Counted from the stretch's first letter, positions 50,601 to 62,728 are shown. The stretch is DNA of 64,000 nt from Dipylidium caninum (GCA_017562135.1 QEYB01000654.1:248001-312000), one strand, 5' to 3'. Program-made: numbers and translations. The notes: generated by a model not told the origin, from the sequence alone.

Positions 50601-52524
50601 TGACCCCTTCACCCCAAACACCGTGGGGGACTACGTGGCGCAAGGGGGATCTGCTCTCGCCCACGTCGAAGTGTCCGCCAGCTCTTGTCACCTTCGCTGT
50701 TCCGCGTTGAGAGAGCGGAATGGGAGCGCAGCCCCCGCCCTCGCCCCCGGTCCCGCCTAACGCTAAGAGCCGTGGCCGCCCCTGTCCAGGTCGACAGAGG
50801 CTGCAGCCCAAACTCCTCTTCCACCCGAGACGTCACCTTCGTGGTGTTCAGGGCGCCTTTTCCATCCTCCAACTGGCTGTTCGTTGCCTCAACGGGAAGA
50901 CCTACCATCCAACTTTTCCCACCACGAACAAATACCACCGAGTCGTGGATCGCCTCGGCGGAGGCCATCAAAAGTCTTCACGAGCCCCAAGTCGACTGGC
51001 GCCATCCCGCGTGCAGCGTGGAAGAGGAAAGGCATGCCAGACGCGACGGCGGACTTCCATCTACTCCTACAACCATGTGGTCAGCCGGAGGACCCAAGTC
51101 GAGAGTAAAAAGCGAACCCAGTGACGCGACTGGTTGACAGAGAAGGGAAGAAATTGGACAGACGCACTTTAAAAAAGGGAGTCGCGAGAAAGACGGCGAG
51201 TGGCCGCGGACAACCGCACGAGGCGCCGCCGCAGTCCCTTCGGCCGGACCCCAGAAGTCGTGTAATTCGCGGCACCAGCCTCGGGGGCCGCGGACACGAG
51301 AACGGGTGGGGCCACCGTGCCGCCGCCCCCGCGCCCTAGGGTCAGCTGAACGCTGTGCCAGCAGTCACGAGACACATCTTCTCCCACCTCGTCTCAGGTC
51401 AGTGCAAATCTGTAAGCTGACCACATGATGCTGCCTTAAGAGCAACAGTCATGTTGTCAGCCGGAAAAGTGCATTTTCACAATAACAATGGACGAGGAGG
51501 CGGTGGTGGAGGGACGAGATTTGTGCGACTCGTCTCCGCCGCCGCCGGGACCTCGTTTTTCACAAGGGCCACGCACACAGACACCAAAGTAAATGCACCG
51601 AGCGTATGGCGTCACTAATATCACACGAGTTTTTAAAAAAATGACATTTGAAGTAAGATTAAGACAGAAAAAAAGCCAGATCATAAGTAAGAAAACCCAC
51701 GAGTCTTGCTGGTGTAGTCGAAGGTCGAAGATCACATATCAATTGCATTTTACACAAATCACACGAGTTCGCAGCGAGGCTACCGACCTACCACCAAACC
51801 CCGAGATATCGCCCAACTTGACGCACTCGACAGTCGAGAGCAACGTCGATGTGGAGGACGGGGAAAGGCGGCCGGCAAAAGATGTCAGTCAACGAAGGCA
51901 AGCACAAAGAGTACAACAAAAAACTGCTTTCTTTCGTCGAGCCAGATACTGATTCGCAGCAGGGGATAGCGAGAGTAAGTAGTGCTTGCTTGGTGGGGAA
52001 AAGAAGATGGGAGGTGAGCAGTGTTTTGGTGGAAGTGTGGTAGCTTTGGAGAGCATCAGTGGTGGTTGTGGGGTCACACTCGCGCATACACAGTCAGACA
52101 TACCCACACAAGACAACGGTGTAACCGTATGGAGTAGACACTGGGAAACAGGTGTGCAGTAGTTTCATTTACAGGTTTTGGGAATGGAGGGGTGGTCGGT
52201 GAAGAAAGGGAGTGGTGGTGGTGGGGGAGAAGGGGGAGGAAGAAGATATGCTGGTCCTTAAATAGATGGGAAAAACGTTATGCAGATACAAACAGTGTTT
52301 GGTGAGGAATTATGAGACCGAATAACATAACCGTAATAAAAATTAAGGTTGTTAGGGAGAGACGTCCTTTGCTTGAACAATTTATGGTGCTTCCGTGTGT
52401 TTGTGTGCGTGCGAGCAGATTACTGGGTGGGGAAAAAAGCGATTTGCAATCATTCGGTTTTTTCCTCTACTGTTTTGTTTTCCAATGGCGAGATGGAGCG
52501 GGCAATGAGATGTAAGAGAACCCA
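47640..52524. other. GC-rich stretch with many overlapping open frames, no assigned gene
   Basis: High GC content leaves several frames open on both strands (for example 50080-50811 minus, 50685-51137 plus, 50720-51124 plus). More than one frame at 50800-51000 looks protein-like, so coding strand cannot be decided by eye. GT microsatellites occur at 47411-47425 and 49745-49775. Nothing in 51400-52500 is recognised. Confidence 0.3.
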
Positions 52525-55202
52525 TCAGGAGATGTTGCCGGCAGAGTTCTCAGACGCCTGTTTTCCGCCCTCGGTTGGCTTCAATGAACCTGTCGCAATA
52601 AGACATGGTTCAGTCTCGCTGGAGGACTGTCGCTGACCACTGCTATTGCTGTTGCCAGAGCCCTCGTTGACCTGACCTTTGCCGTCCGCTGGGGAAAAAA
52701 AGATTTGAAAAGACCAAAATATCCGACGCTAGAGTTCCACGTCTCTCTACTACGCTGGTGAAATCCCCCCCTACATACAGCCGTCTGCTATCAAATATTA
52801 AGGCAAAAAATTGACCTAACTGGCATACATCGAGGCGCAGCAAAACAATATTCACATATAGTAAGATAAATTCAACAGGCATAACGGCGGTTAAATAATG
52901 CAATAAATCATTCAACAAAGTTAAATAAATGAGCGGATACGGGTATCAATAAGAGACTAAGGCAAATAACAAAATTTCCTCGTCTACCCCATAAAGATGA
53001 TGACCGAACATCATGCATAACCAGTAAATGTGAAAGAATTAACCAAATGTGCAGTTGTAAGTGAGGGCTCTCACACCCTTCTCGAAAGCAAACATAAGTG
53101 TAACGGAATTATGCACAAGCAACAACCTATCATAAATCGTGAGCGCACGCGATATAGTAACATCTCAAACTGTCTGTAATTTATCACTATATCATAGAGT
53201 TATAACAAGAAAGCGAATATAAAGACATTTCGCGTCTATATATAAAAGAACTTCTCTTACAAGAAATACACCACTCACCAGGATGCTTGCTAGTAGAGTC
53301 CTTTTTAGACTGGGAAGAGGCGGAGGTTTTATCACCAGTGGCCGAATGCGAGAGATCGAGAGGATCGGAGTCAAAGAGATGTGGTGGCAGAGGGTTACCA
53401 TTGGGCAATTTGCCTCCAGCCGCTCTCAGATCGCGGATCTCGTCAAAAGCACGATGAAAGAGGCCCTGTCTGGGCGGTAGTCGATTATTAGGATTATAGA
53501 CGAGCATTTTGGACATAAGCGCGAGTAGATCGGCGGGAGTGTGACGTGGGAAGAAAAGTTTGACTGGGCAGGATTGCACATCGGGAAAATTGTAAGACTC
53601 GTACATAGGGTTCATACTCGCAATATCCTCTGCTGTGGGTGTTCCCAACACGCGGATCACTTTCACCAGTTGGTCCACTGAGTCGGCACCCGTAAAGAGG
53701 CACTGGTGCCGCAGCATCTCCGCCAATACACAACCTGCGCCCCAAGTATCGATGGCACAAGTGTACATTTGCGCGCCAAACAGCAACTCAGGTGCCCGAT
53801 AATATCTACAAGCATAAAATTTTCCCATTATGAAAACCGAGTTAATTAACGAGGCTCTTCGTGTCTTCTTAGAACTCGGCCTTATGCATGCAGATTCACG
53901 CATTACTATTATTAGCAAACAACCAGCAACCAGAAGCACGAAAACCCAACCAAGAAAATAATAGAGTACAAAAAATATGTATGTATAAACATTAGTCATA
54001 ACAATCAAACAGACAATAGTATGCATCATACTAAGAACGGATCCGGACTGCTGATGGTACTGAGCCATAACTATATGTAAAACCCGACAAAGGTTACACG
54101 GGGCAATTACTCAGAGCAATGGCAGAAAACACGCGATTAAGCTCACACAGTTCATCAGTGATTTACCGCGAAGGCGAGTACACGAGGTCAAGTCGTGGGC
54201 GGCAAAGTTAGAGCACGAAGTAATTAATAAAAATAAGGGAGTAGACTTTCCGAAATTAAAGTCAATGAACTAATGAAACAAACAGAAATAGTCATGGGCA
54301 GACGGGAATAAAAACGAGGCCCCAAAAGTTGCATTAATGAGAAGTGTAGCAAAAATCTAAGCCTACCGAGAAGAAATGTAGGAGACGTTAGTTGCTCCAG
54401 GCACCATCTCCTTGGCACTGCCAAAATCGCATAACTTCAGGACCATAGTTTGTTCGTTTACAAGCAAGTTTGACGATTTAAGGTCCCTATGACAAATTTG
54501 GTGACTGTGGAGATAAGCGAGAGCCTTGAGCATTTGATACGTGAATAATTTGACAGTAAGTGGAGGAATGCTCATAGTGCGTTGAAAGTACATATAGACC
54601 AATTCACAAAGGCTGCCCGGAAAACATTCAAGCACTAAATGCAGATACACGTCCATGTCTGTGTTTGATGGCATGTCCGTGCACACGCCCTCCTTAGCCT
54701 GTTGAGAATTGCTCGATCGAGTACGTGACGCGGAGGAAGAAGTGGAAAAATAGTAATAATAAAATTTGACAACATTAGGATGTCTGTTAAGTTTCTGCAT
54801 AATGCTAAGTTCACGATTTTTGTATCTCGGATCTTGCAGAACTTGCTTCACGGCAACAGACAAAACGGTAGTTTCGGGGGATTCTGCAGTGGTAGACGAA
54901 GAGGAGTTTTCATCGGTGGATTTGGAGGGAGGAGGCGTAGTGAGGGTGGCTTTCTCAATTTGTCCGAAGGTTCCTTGACCAATCGTGCCAGAGAAACTGA
55001 GGTGAATTGATACCGGAGCATTGTCTAGAGCATTTCTGGCCTGAACGACGATCTGCCGAGGCATGGCTAGACGTCCGGATATTAGGCTAGCGAAAGGTTC
55101 GGCCATTCGACCTGATTTACCATGTGCAGGCTTCGATGCATTGTTAGCATTGGTATGATTACTGCCTTGGGTAGCTCCGCTATGCCGCGAAGCGAGACTC
55201 AT
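52525..55202 (-). CDS. Divergent GSK3-like (shaggy-related) protein kinase, complete
   Basis: A CMGC-group kinase closest to glycogen synthase kinase 3. Three exons in phase (55202-54367, 53805-53279, 52688-52525), 508 residues from ATG 55202. Visible: glycine loop GQGTFG 75-80, catalytic Lys119 in VAVKQVLQDPRYKNREL, HRDLKSSN 238-245, DFG 259-261, activation-loop Tyr275 in NVSYISSRYYRAPEL, then DTWGAGCVLAEML and VDQLVKVIRVLGTP. The primed-substrate pocket residues of GSK3 beta (Arg96, Arg180, Lys205) are retained as Arg130, Arg239 and Lys264. Unusual: a Ser/Thr-rich insert before the catalytic Lys (about 88-112), a second Ser-rich insert (about 153-181), HRDLKSSN instead of HRDIKPQN, and a Ser/Asn-rich C-tail ending SAGNIS. 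It is probably a paralogue rather than the canonical GSK3. The gene sits inside the 10-kb segment bounded by the inverted repeats. Confidence 0.9.
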
Positions 55203-56179
55203 ATCGAAGTTAAGAAAAAATCACGGAGACGGATAACTTCGGAAGGCAGTGATTGTCAAGATCTGTAAGACACCAAATGGAAATGAAGAGATAAAAAAGA
55301 ACAAAATGGACACTATACGCAAAACAGACTATAAAAGAATTGCCATAAAGAGAGTGTCAGCAATTACCTTACATCAAATAAATTCAGAGCGATAAAACTA
55401 CAATGCACCACTTCCGGATTCTTTCGTGGGGAAAGTGAATTATTGACCAGCTACGAATAACTCAAAAGCCGACGTCAAGAAGTGATACCTATTCAAATAG
55501 ATGAGTCCAAAGAAAAATATCCAGACGTAAAACATGCAAGAAAACACTTCAACAATTATCGGCTTCCACAAAAAGCGACCCGAAAACCTAACAATACTAT
55601 ATACTGACTCCAAAATACCCCACGGAGTAGTGGTGATAATTTTAAACAAAATATTAATTAATTAAAATTATAAAAACTGGATCAATTAAAAATTGTAAAA
55701 TTATAAAGACAATTATTTGTGCAATTTCAAAAATGATATGAAACGAGATGTTACTTAGGCATAACAAAAAAATTAACGCCTAGGAAAATGCACGAATTAA
55801 TTCCCCCAGAGTGGCGTCTCCTTACATGGCCGAAATTACACAGGGAAACAACATAGTCGTTGTAAATACAACGCATAAAATTTATTTAAACAAACAACGA
55901 ACAAACCAAGTATTTAAAGTTTTAGGCAGGGTATAGAACCTTCGCCGAAATCGAGACGGAGAAACATAGGAATCCGCTTCGTGTTCTCACAGCCACTGCG
56001 ACCCACTACTGCAACTAAAGTTGACGCATAATTCGATTGAAAGGCGGCCCGGCCCGCATTCGCATTAATTCATTTGTGCACTGCAAATTCCTTGGTTGCT
56101 CTGCTGTTGAAATGAATTGTAGATATGCCGAGTAATGGAACTTCTCCTTGTCCCTTCTAGCAACTTTCGCCCGTTACGA
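55203..56179. other. AT-rich spacer upstream of the GSK3-like gene
   Basis: Between the GSK3-like start and the right repeat arm. It should contain the kinase promoter. A 69-codon minus-strand open frame (55649-55440) with hydrophobic stretches has no recognised family. Confidence 0.4.
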
Positions 56180-57640
56180 GTCGACTAAGTGGCGTGTTCC
56201 TCCCTACCACACAGTCTCCCGCTGTCCCAAGATCTCGAAATTGTCACTTCCCACGGAATTCCACCTCCCATCGTAGTGCACCAACTCCACCGACTCTATC
56301 GTGGCGCGAGGGCACGCGGCGCCGTCTCGACTGCCAAGAGTCGTTCGGCAAGATGGGGCTCTAGCGATGAGATCAGCCACTGCATCACCTCGGGGTCAAA
56401 GTGCGCTCGCCCGTCTGCCGGGTGCCAAGGAATTGACTCACTCGTTTGCAAGTCGCCGTCAACTCGCCGGTGCAGCTCGCGTAGACGATGAGGCGATGTC
56501 TTCGTGGCCAGACAGTCGCTCATCCACCATCCCACCATCCCACTGTCACACACCCACACACACGTTCATACACGTTCACACATTGACACGAACAAGCTTC
56601 GGAGCCGCGTGGGTTGGCGGTGTCGCGACTGCGACTCGCTCATCAACTCGTCTCCCACTGACGTCTCTTCCACTCCGAGCATTTCAAATTAGCGCGCGGA
56701 GACTGGTGGAGCTTTCCGCCCTCCCTCCCCCCTTTCCCGCCCTCCATCTTCTCCACTAGAGACGCCGAATTCAACAAATTGCACATCCACGCACAGTCCC
56801 GTGACTGGCGCCACACCCACGTCTCGGCGGCTGCTGCAGACGGAGGGAGAGTCGGTGGACAGCAGCCGCAGTGCGCACGGAGGCGCCGTCAGAGCGGTCA
56901 TCGCGAAGTCCTGCGAACTCCGCCTGTGTTCCTCCACCTCGGCCAAACATCATTCCGTCGACCGACACTCGGCTGTTTACTCCGCTGACCTCATCTCGCG
57001 ACCTGAGTTCACCCCGCGGGTCCGCGTGTGAGAATGTGTTCGGCGTGAATGCTGCAGAGGCGGACGAGACAGCAGGTGACGACGAATTGTGCCTAGTCAC
57101 AGCACCGTGGTGTCCGGCAATAGTCGGCTCGCATGTTTACATCCTGTCTGTTATGCGTACACGTAGTGTGGTGTTCTAGGCTGATGAGAAGTAGAGAAGT
57201 GGAGAAGTGGAGAAGTGGGTAAAGGACATCGTCACACTCTCATGGTCTGCCACCTCCGCACCACGAGGTGGTGTTACACGGTGAGTGTTGCGAGGCAGTC
57301 TATTAACAACACCCAAGAGCCATTAAGTGGGAGGTGGAGAGAGAGAATGGGAGAGAGGATGGAATTGCTCCGATGTTGTGATAGTGTGTAAGAAGCTATC
57401 ATGCTTTCACGGGTTAGTGCAGAGCCGCAGACAGCGGATGGTGAGAGGACGGAGAGGGTGGAGAGGACGGAGAGGTGGTGAATATGTCAGATGTTCGACG
57501 GTAATGGTGGAGCAGTTAACTTGCTCAGACGCGGTTCGCATGTGTCCTGCTCAGTTGGGCAGACGTAATGGGAGGAGGAGTGGCCTTTGAGTGTGCTTGC
57601 GTTGAATAGTAAGTTCGACGGGAATAGGGGATAGGACAGT
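56180..57640. repeat. Inverted repeat, right arm: truncated inverted copy of the 44.7-46.2 kb segment
   Basis: Reverse complement of the left arm. It carries the first blocks of the unidentified gene (minus strand, for example TALTAPPCALRLLSTDSPS at 56900-56840 and FDPEVMQWLISSLEPHLAER near 56390-56330) but ends at cacttagtcgactc, so the 3' blocks found at 46320-46864 are missing. Relative to the left arm one G is absent in the CACCGGCGAGTTGACGG stretch (about 56468), which breaks the VYTSCTGEVDGD frame. It is therefore a truncated duplicate and probably not a working gene. Confidence 0.9.
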
Positions 57641-57739
57641 TCCTTCTTAAATGAGATTTCTTTGAGGCACATCGTGTCCTTCTCGCTACGATTTCTTGGT
57701 CGCCATGGAATATAGAGCGTTTATACATTTAGCGATAGG

Positions 57740-57943
57740 CTACTCTTTATGTGGACAGCCAGTCAATAATATCGTAATATACGCAGTGCGATGTCCATGG
57801 AATAACCTTGGATAAAAGTAACAATACTTGGAATGAGTCAATAAGCTCTCCAAGGATTCCCCCAGATATTCGTCGGTCTTCTGTTTGCAAACATTCGTTA
57901 ATGAAATGCATAGAGCAGCAATTGTGACGAGTCGGATATACAT
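57740..57943 (-). CDS. Possible small secreted protein (67 aa)
   Basis: ATG at 57943 opens a 67-codon frame beginning MYIRLVTIAALCISLTNVC, a plausible signal peptide (short basic start, hydrophobic core), followed by a short polar domain with three further Cys-containing or aromatic segments (KYCYFYPRLFHGH, LLTGCPHKE). No family recognised. It lies directly outside the right repeat arm and upstream of the phosphatidylserine synthase gene. A short frame of this size can arise by chance. Confidence 0.25.
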   Translation of the reverse strand: MYIRLVTIAALCISLTNVCKQKTDEYLGESLESLLTHSKYCYFYPRLFHGHRTAYITILLTGCPHKE

Positions 57944-58565
57944 TTTCCGTCTACATGTTAATCACATATAACGAGGCTGAAAATGTTCTTTTTTGATAGC
58001 AGCACGGTACTGGGGATGCGAGAAAACCTATATTTTATTGTTTTAGAAGGCCTCAGACAACGCGCAGTCGACCATCCGAGACTTTAGCGCTGAGACAATA
58101 TGTACTAACTTCTAACATGCTTAAGTGTCTTTTTATAACTTCATATTTTTTGACTACGGAAAATGAGTCATATCATGCAAAGGCGCCTTAATCATCTTCC
58201 ATGTTTACAAATAGCGTAAAGTGTGAGGCCAATGTCTATAATTGTACTACGCTGGTGTATAGATAGGGAAGATTGCAAACAGAAAGGTTATGCCTTTTAC
58301 CGTTTCCAGAGGCGCTTAATTTTACTAGTTCAATTTGTCGTATACATAGTTTTCGCTCGGTTATTATGTGGTATAATGGTCCATTCTATTCGCTTGATTT
58401 ACTTTATATGCATAAATTGTTTGTTGAGACGTCTTTATGAAAATTTATGGTATTGTCTTTACACTTTTGTTGTTTTCAGTGTTTATTCGTATAAATCCAA
58501 GACCGCCTTTACGAGAAAATCCGGGCGTTACCTTTTGCCGATTTCCTAATTTGTGCTCAGTGAAA

Positions 58566-61301
58566 ATGTCTGGGAAGTTTGCCAATCTTAGACGAAGATT
58601 ATTTTCTGAATCCGCAGTTGATAAAGAATATTTTAAGCAGAATATTGAACAGCAACCTGTCAAAGATATCTCAATAAATATATTTTATCAATCCCGCTCT
58701 ATTACTGTCCTCGTCCTTATCGTTTTCGGACTTACTTACTTCGCATTTACTCGGTTCGTTCCACCCATTATTTTCTATTAGCCTTTTGTAGGCCATCCGA
58801 TCTTCCTCTAAATGATTGCCTTTTTCATGGGGCAATGGTGTCCATCGTCGTTTTTCTCGTAATTTCGACAATGATAATGCCCAATGGTAATTAAACTCGA
58901 CTACCATTTCTGAAACTAGTGTGCACACTAATTGTATTTTTTTTCAGGTCCATTCACTCGGCCTCATCCGTTAGTTTGGAGGGTGGTTTTCGGCGCAAGC
59001 CTTCTATATTTTCTTAGCCTCGTATTTGTTCTCTTTCTACGTCTGGAAGATGCCCGCAAAATCCTCTTCTATTTGGACCCTGCACTTGAAAAAATGCGCT
59101 ATTCTGACATTCTCGATAAAGAATACGCTGTCAATTGCAGCCAGGTGCGATTTCTCTTGATTTTGTTTTTTAATTCCTTCCGCAGGTAACGCTAGAACGC
59201 ATCTGGAGTCATATGGATGTTTTTGCATTTGGGCACTTTTTCGGTTGGGTGATAAAAGCTATTTTACTACGGCACTATTTTATACTTTGGACGCTTTCCA
59301 TCAATTGGGAGATCACAGAGGTGGCTTTCTCGCACATTCTACCAAATTTCCAGGAATGCTGGTGGGATAGTATTATTCTAGACGTATTGCTTTGCAATGG
59401 ATTGGGAATTTTCTGTGGTATGCTCCTCTGTCAATGGTTTCACGCACGCTCTTACCAGTGGGAGTCCATCCGCAACATTCCCTCGAAGCGCGGTAAAATT
59501 AAGCGTGCCGTACTTCAATTTACCCCTGTCAGGTAGGCGTACTGACCCTCCTAATAATGGGAGTGATCTATCAAAATGCCGTTTGTTTACCATACAACTT
59601 TAAGATTCCTTTACTCATCTAAAGTTTTGATGAATCAAGGCGAACTTATGGCTTTGACTGCCACTAAGTGTGAATATCATATTTTATTCCTTACGAGGTG
59701 AATCATTGAAGTCAGGATGTCAAGAATAATCAGGATTTCTGTTAGGTTAATGTGCTCGCCTGTCACTTCAGTCGGTAATGATCGTGTAGTAGTAGTATCG
59801 CATGAGATGAGGCACAGTGAGGAGGAATATTCAAATAAACAAATACCCTCAGCAAGCGATGTCGGATGTGGGTTTAATTTTCAAAATTACGTTCTTGCGC
59901 TGTTGTCTATTCATGAGGATTTGTTTCTTTTTTGTTTAGCTGGACACCAACCCACTGGTTGGAGAGGAATTCTTCGTTTAAGCGTGTCCTCCAACTCTCA
60001 GTGCTTATATTCTTTTGGCAGATAGCGGAGCTGAATGTATTTTGGTTGAAGCACGTCTTCATTGTCAAGCCTTCTCATTTTCTCACTCAATTGCGCATTA
60101 TTATCATCACTCTTTCGTCGGCCCCCGCCATCAGGTGATTCACATAATTTTACCTTGTGTTCTTGCGAGCGAATTGACATCTTATTTATGTGAAGGAGGC
60201 TACGCCCTCCTTCGTTATCGCCTCAACGCACCCCAAGTCTCTTCTCCCCTTTCGTGTTTCTCAAGTGCCACAAACTTGCCCGTTTCCTGCATTGGTGTGT
60301 AAAGTAACTGCAATGCGGGTTAATTAGACCCACTTGTGGGCTGGTGTGCTTCCCGTGACAGACTCTCTTTCGAAGGACTTTGGTGTCCACTCTGTGCCTT
60401 CGTGTTAGGTGAATCCTAAACTCTATCAGGAGACTGATCTGTCCGCGGATCCTCGAGATTTGTTGTCAAAATTTGCGAGATAGCCCGTTGCCCTCTTTCA
60501 CTCGCCTTGTGTCAGTTGTAAAATAGGCAGAGACGTGGATTGTGCCGAATGTCTTGGTTGGTTAATAGCCGTCGGTGACTGTCACCGGTTGTCCGTTTCA
60601 GGCAGTTCTACCACTACGTCACTGATGACCAAGTGACGCGAATCGGTTCTCAGATGTGGATTTTCACGTAAGTTCTGCCCCACTTCTTCCTCCTCTCAGC
60701 AGCGAGTTATTTTGACTTGGAAATTTGTCAAATTACCTGTAGGGCCACGATGATTGTCGAGACACTGGTCTCATACAAATTGGGCAGCGAGGTGTTTGAG
60801 AAGGCTATCGTGCGCTACGTCATCTTCTGGCTTATTTGGCTGGTTGTCGCCTTTTTATGCCTCCTTGCTCAAGTTACTTGTGTGTCCCCTCGTCGAGCCT
60901 TGGTTTTTTCCCCCTCTTACTAGGTTATAAGTAGTTTTCTGACAGTTTGGGTTTGCCTGCTCTTCGCCAAACGCTCGAGTACGGAGACGGGTTTCGAGGA
61001 CATTGGCGACATGCGAAATATCCTTTCTGACTCGGAAGTCATATCAGGGAAATCAAACAGAGGAGATCGTCACGTAGGCTTTTCTCAGTGTCCTTCAAAC
61101 TTTTCACTGTTTATTTTGAGCAGTGTCCAGCTACACCTTAGTGTTTAAATACACATTCTGTCTGTTGCTCCACTTTTTTTTACGCAATGTTTAGGTCACT
61201 TTAACATTTTATTGCAGAATATCCGCCTAAGGACTGCACGGCCGCGATCGCCTCGTGATCGCTCGGTGTCAAAAGGCGAGAACAGCAAAAAGGACAACTG
61301 A
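58566..61301 (+). CDS. PTDSS: Phosphatidylserine synthase (PTDSS1/2 family), complete
   Basis: Base-exchange phosphatidylserine synthase of the ER or mitochondria-associated membrane, replacing choline or ethanolamine of phospholipids with serine. Nine exons in phase: 58566-58753, 58792-58886, 58948-59144, 59186-59532, 59940-60134, 60602-60667, 60743-60872, 60924-61073, 61218-61301; 483 residues (human 473 and 487). Family signatures: [51 protein letters not shown] (the conserved NF-ECWWD-LD-L-CN block), [16 protein letters not shown]. Many hydrophobic spans are distributed along the protein. The tail is basic ([18 protein letters not shown]...KKDN-stop). ATG 58566 is preceded by in-frame non-coding sequence and fits the family N-terminus. 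PTDSS1 and PTDSS2 cannot be told apart by eye. Confidence 0.95.
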
Positions 61302-61828
61302 GGCGCTCTTCCCTTCCACTCACTTCACTGACACGTCTCTCCTCTCCCCTTGTACAGCTGCTCATTTCGCACTTTACGAGTGCATATTTGTACATGAGAC
61401 ACTGGAAAATGGAAATAAAAAGGATTTGGAGTATGCCTGGTACTTAGCATTGACGGCTAAGAGGATTTCTGCTGGCGGCGGTGGGGGCGGGACGCCTCCA
61501 CTTGTCGTTTTGCGGGAGTAAAGCCTATGGAGGTGCACTTGTCAGCCTCCCCGCCACCTCCACATGACGACAACGACTGTGTAACCGAAGGACGTGCGCT
61601 CGACAGTCCTTCGGTGGTTCACACCTCCTACTTCGTCTTTTCGCCGGTTCCTGCGGACTCGCACATCTTCTGTCCGCTGACTGCCAGCCCGTGGACAAAG
61701 GACTGAGGCGTCGCAATGCGCGCTCGACGGTGCGGTGTTGAAAACACACCATCTATCAGCCAATGCGACTCTCCTGACGCGACGCCACCGATTGGGTCGC
61801 TGTGTTTAAGCCAAACCGTTTGGCACAG
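61302..61828. other. 3' flank of the phosphatidylserine synthase gene
   Basis: Contains an AATAAA at about 61413 that may be the polyadenylation signal of the upstream gene. No gene supported; open frames at 61525-61763 are GC-driven. Confidence 0.4.
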
Positions 61829-62478
61829 TTAGTCTCGCAAGGTCCATTTCACTTCAATCTCGCGTGAGTTTCGTTTGTTTATTATGACTTTTTGGAGATA
61901 ATCAGGTTTTAAGGTGGCGTAACAGTAGAGACGACGTGGTTCAGTGGAGCGTAGAAGGGAGACAATGTCGAGAATCTGCACCGTGAGGATGTCCACATGC
62001 GCGCCTTCCATCCACCGTCCAGTAGTCGGTAAATCGGCGTGAGTGAAGCCTGTCGGTCATCTTCGGCGTAGAGCTGGGCGAAGGGGAAGGAGGCGGCCTC
62101 CAGCCTTCGCCACCACGAGAGGCCGTGGAAAGAATATTCCACCTTTCATTTCGATATCTCAGTCGGGGGAGATGTGTGGGACGGAGGCGGGGAGGGGAGG
62201 GGAGGGGAGGGGAGGGGCATTTTGAGCGTGGAAAGTTGAAATTCGTTCCGAGGAAGCGCTCTCGGGAGGGGTGCTTTTCGTCCATCCACGCAGTGAATGT
62301 CCTGGCGAGGTATTTGGCCCACCATAAGGCGGAAGACGCATGCGACCGCGGCGGGCTGCCTCATGGACACCCGCCTGATTGGATTCTGGAGAGTCCGGAG
62401 GGTCTCACAGGGCTGAGACATGAAGAAAACCTTGAAGGACCAGTGGAGGCCAGTCGCGAGGGTTGATGGAGTCAACAC
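61829..62478 (-). CDS. Unidentified minus-strand gene candidate with a frame switch
   Basis: The 3' block reads VDILTVQILDIVSLLRSTEP then RRLYCYATLKPDYLQKV and ends WTLRD-stop at 61831-61829, convincing as protein. Immediately upstream, in the neighbouring frame, is LEAASFPFAQLYAEDDRQAS then LTPIYRLLDGG (about 62095-62005). The two are separated by a one-base shift near 62008, with no room for an intron. Further upstream 62478-62240 contains IRRVSMRQPAAVACVFRLMV and may be the first exon. I do not recognise the family. It would be divergently arranged with the GH27 gene across a G-rich tract. Confidence 0.35.
62183..62220 (+). repeat. G-rich tandem repeat with G-quadruplex potential
   Basis: Five or more GGGG/GGG blocks spaced by AG or A occur in the ggcggggagg...ggggaggggc stretch, meeting the usual G-tract spacing for an intramolecular G-quadruplex. 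It lies between the minus-strand candidate gene and the GH27 gene (about 500 bp upstream of its ATG), so a promoter role is possible but unproven. Confidence 0.6.
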
Positions 62479-62728
62479 TGCGCGCGCGAACTAGACAAAA
62501 CGGGGACGTGGGAGGCGTCGCCTGAACGTGTCTGCTTAGGACAGACGAAGAGGGTGCGTTTGACGCCTGGACGCGGTGGAGCGTAGTTGTTGGATGCGTT
62601 AACACGCGCCGTCCACCCGCGACACACGGACACGAGGCTCCCGCCTCCGCCTCCGCCCGCAAGTGCATCTGTCTTTGTGGTCGTGACGACGGAGTTGGGC
62701 CAGTGATGCTCTTCCTCCTCCCGCCAGG

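Noticed and set aside
50080..50811. 243-codon minus-strand open frame
   Set aside because: Low-complexity composition in a GC-rich stretch where several frames on both strands are open; no recognisable domain.
50685..51137. 150-codon plus-strand frame with protein-like segments
   Set aside because: Two other frames over the same bases look equally plausible, so the coding strand cannot be decided by eye.
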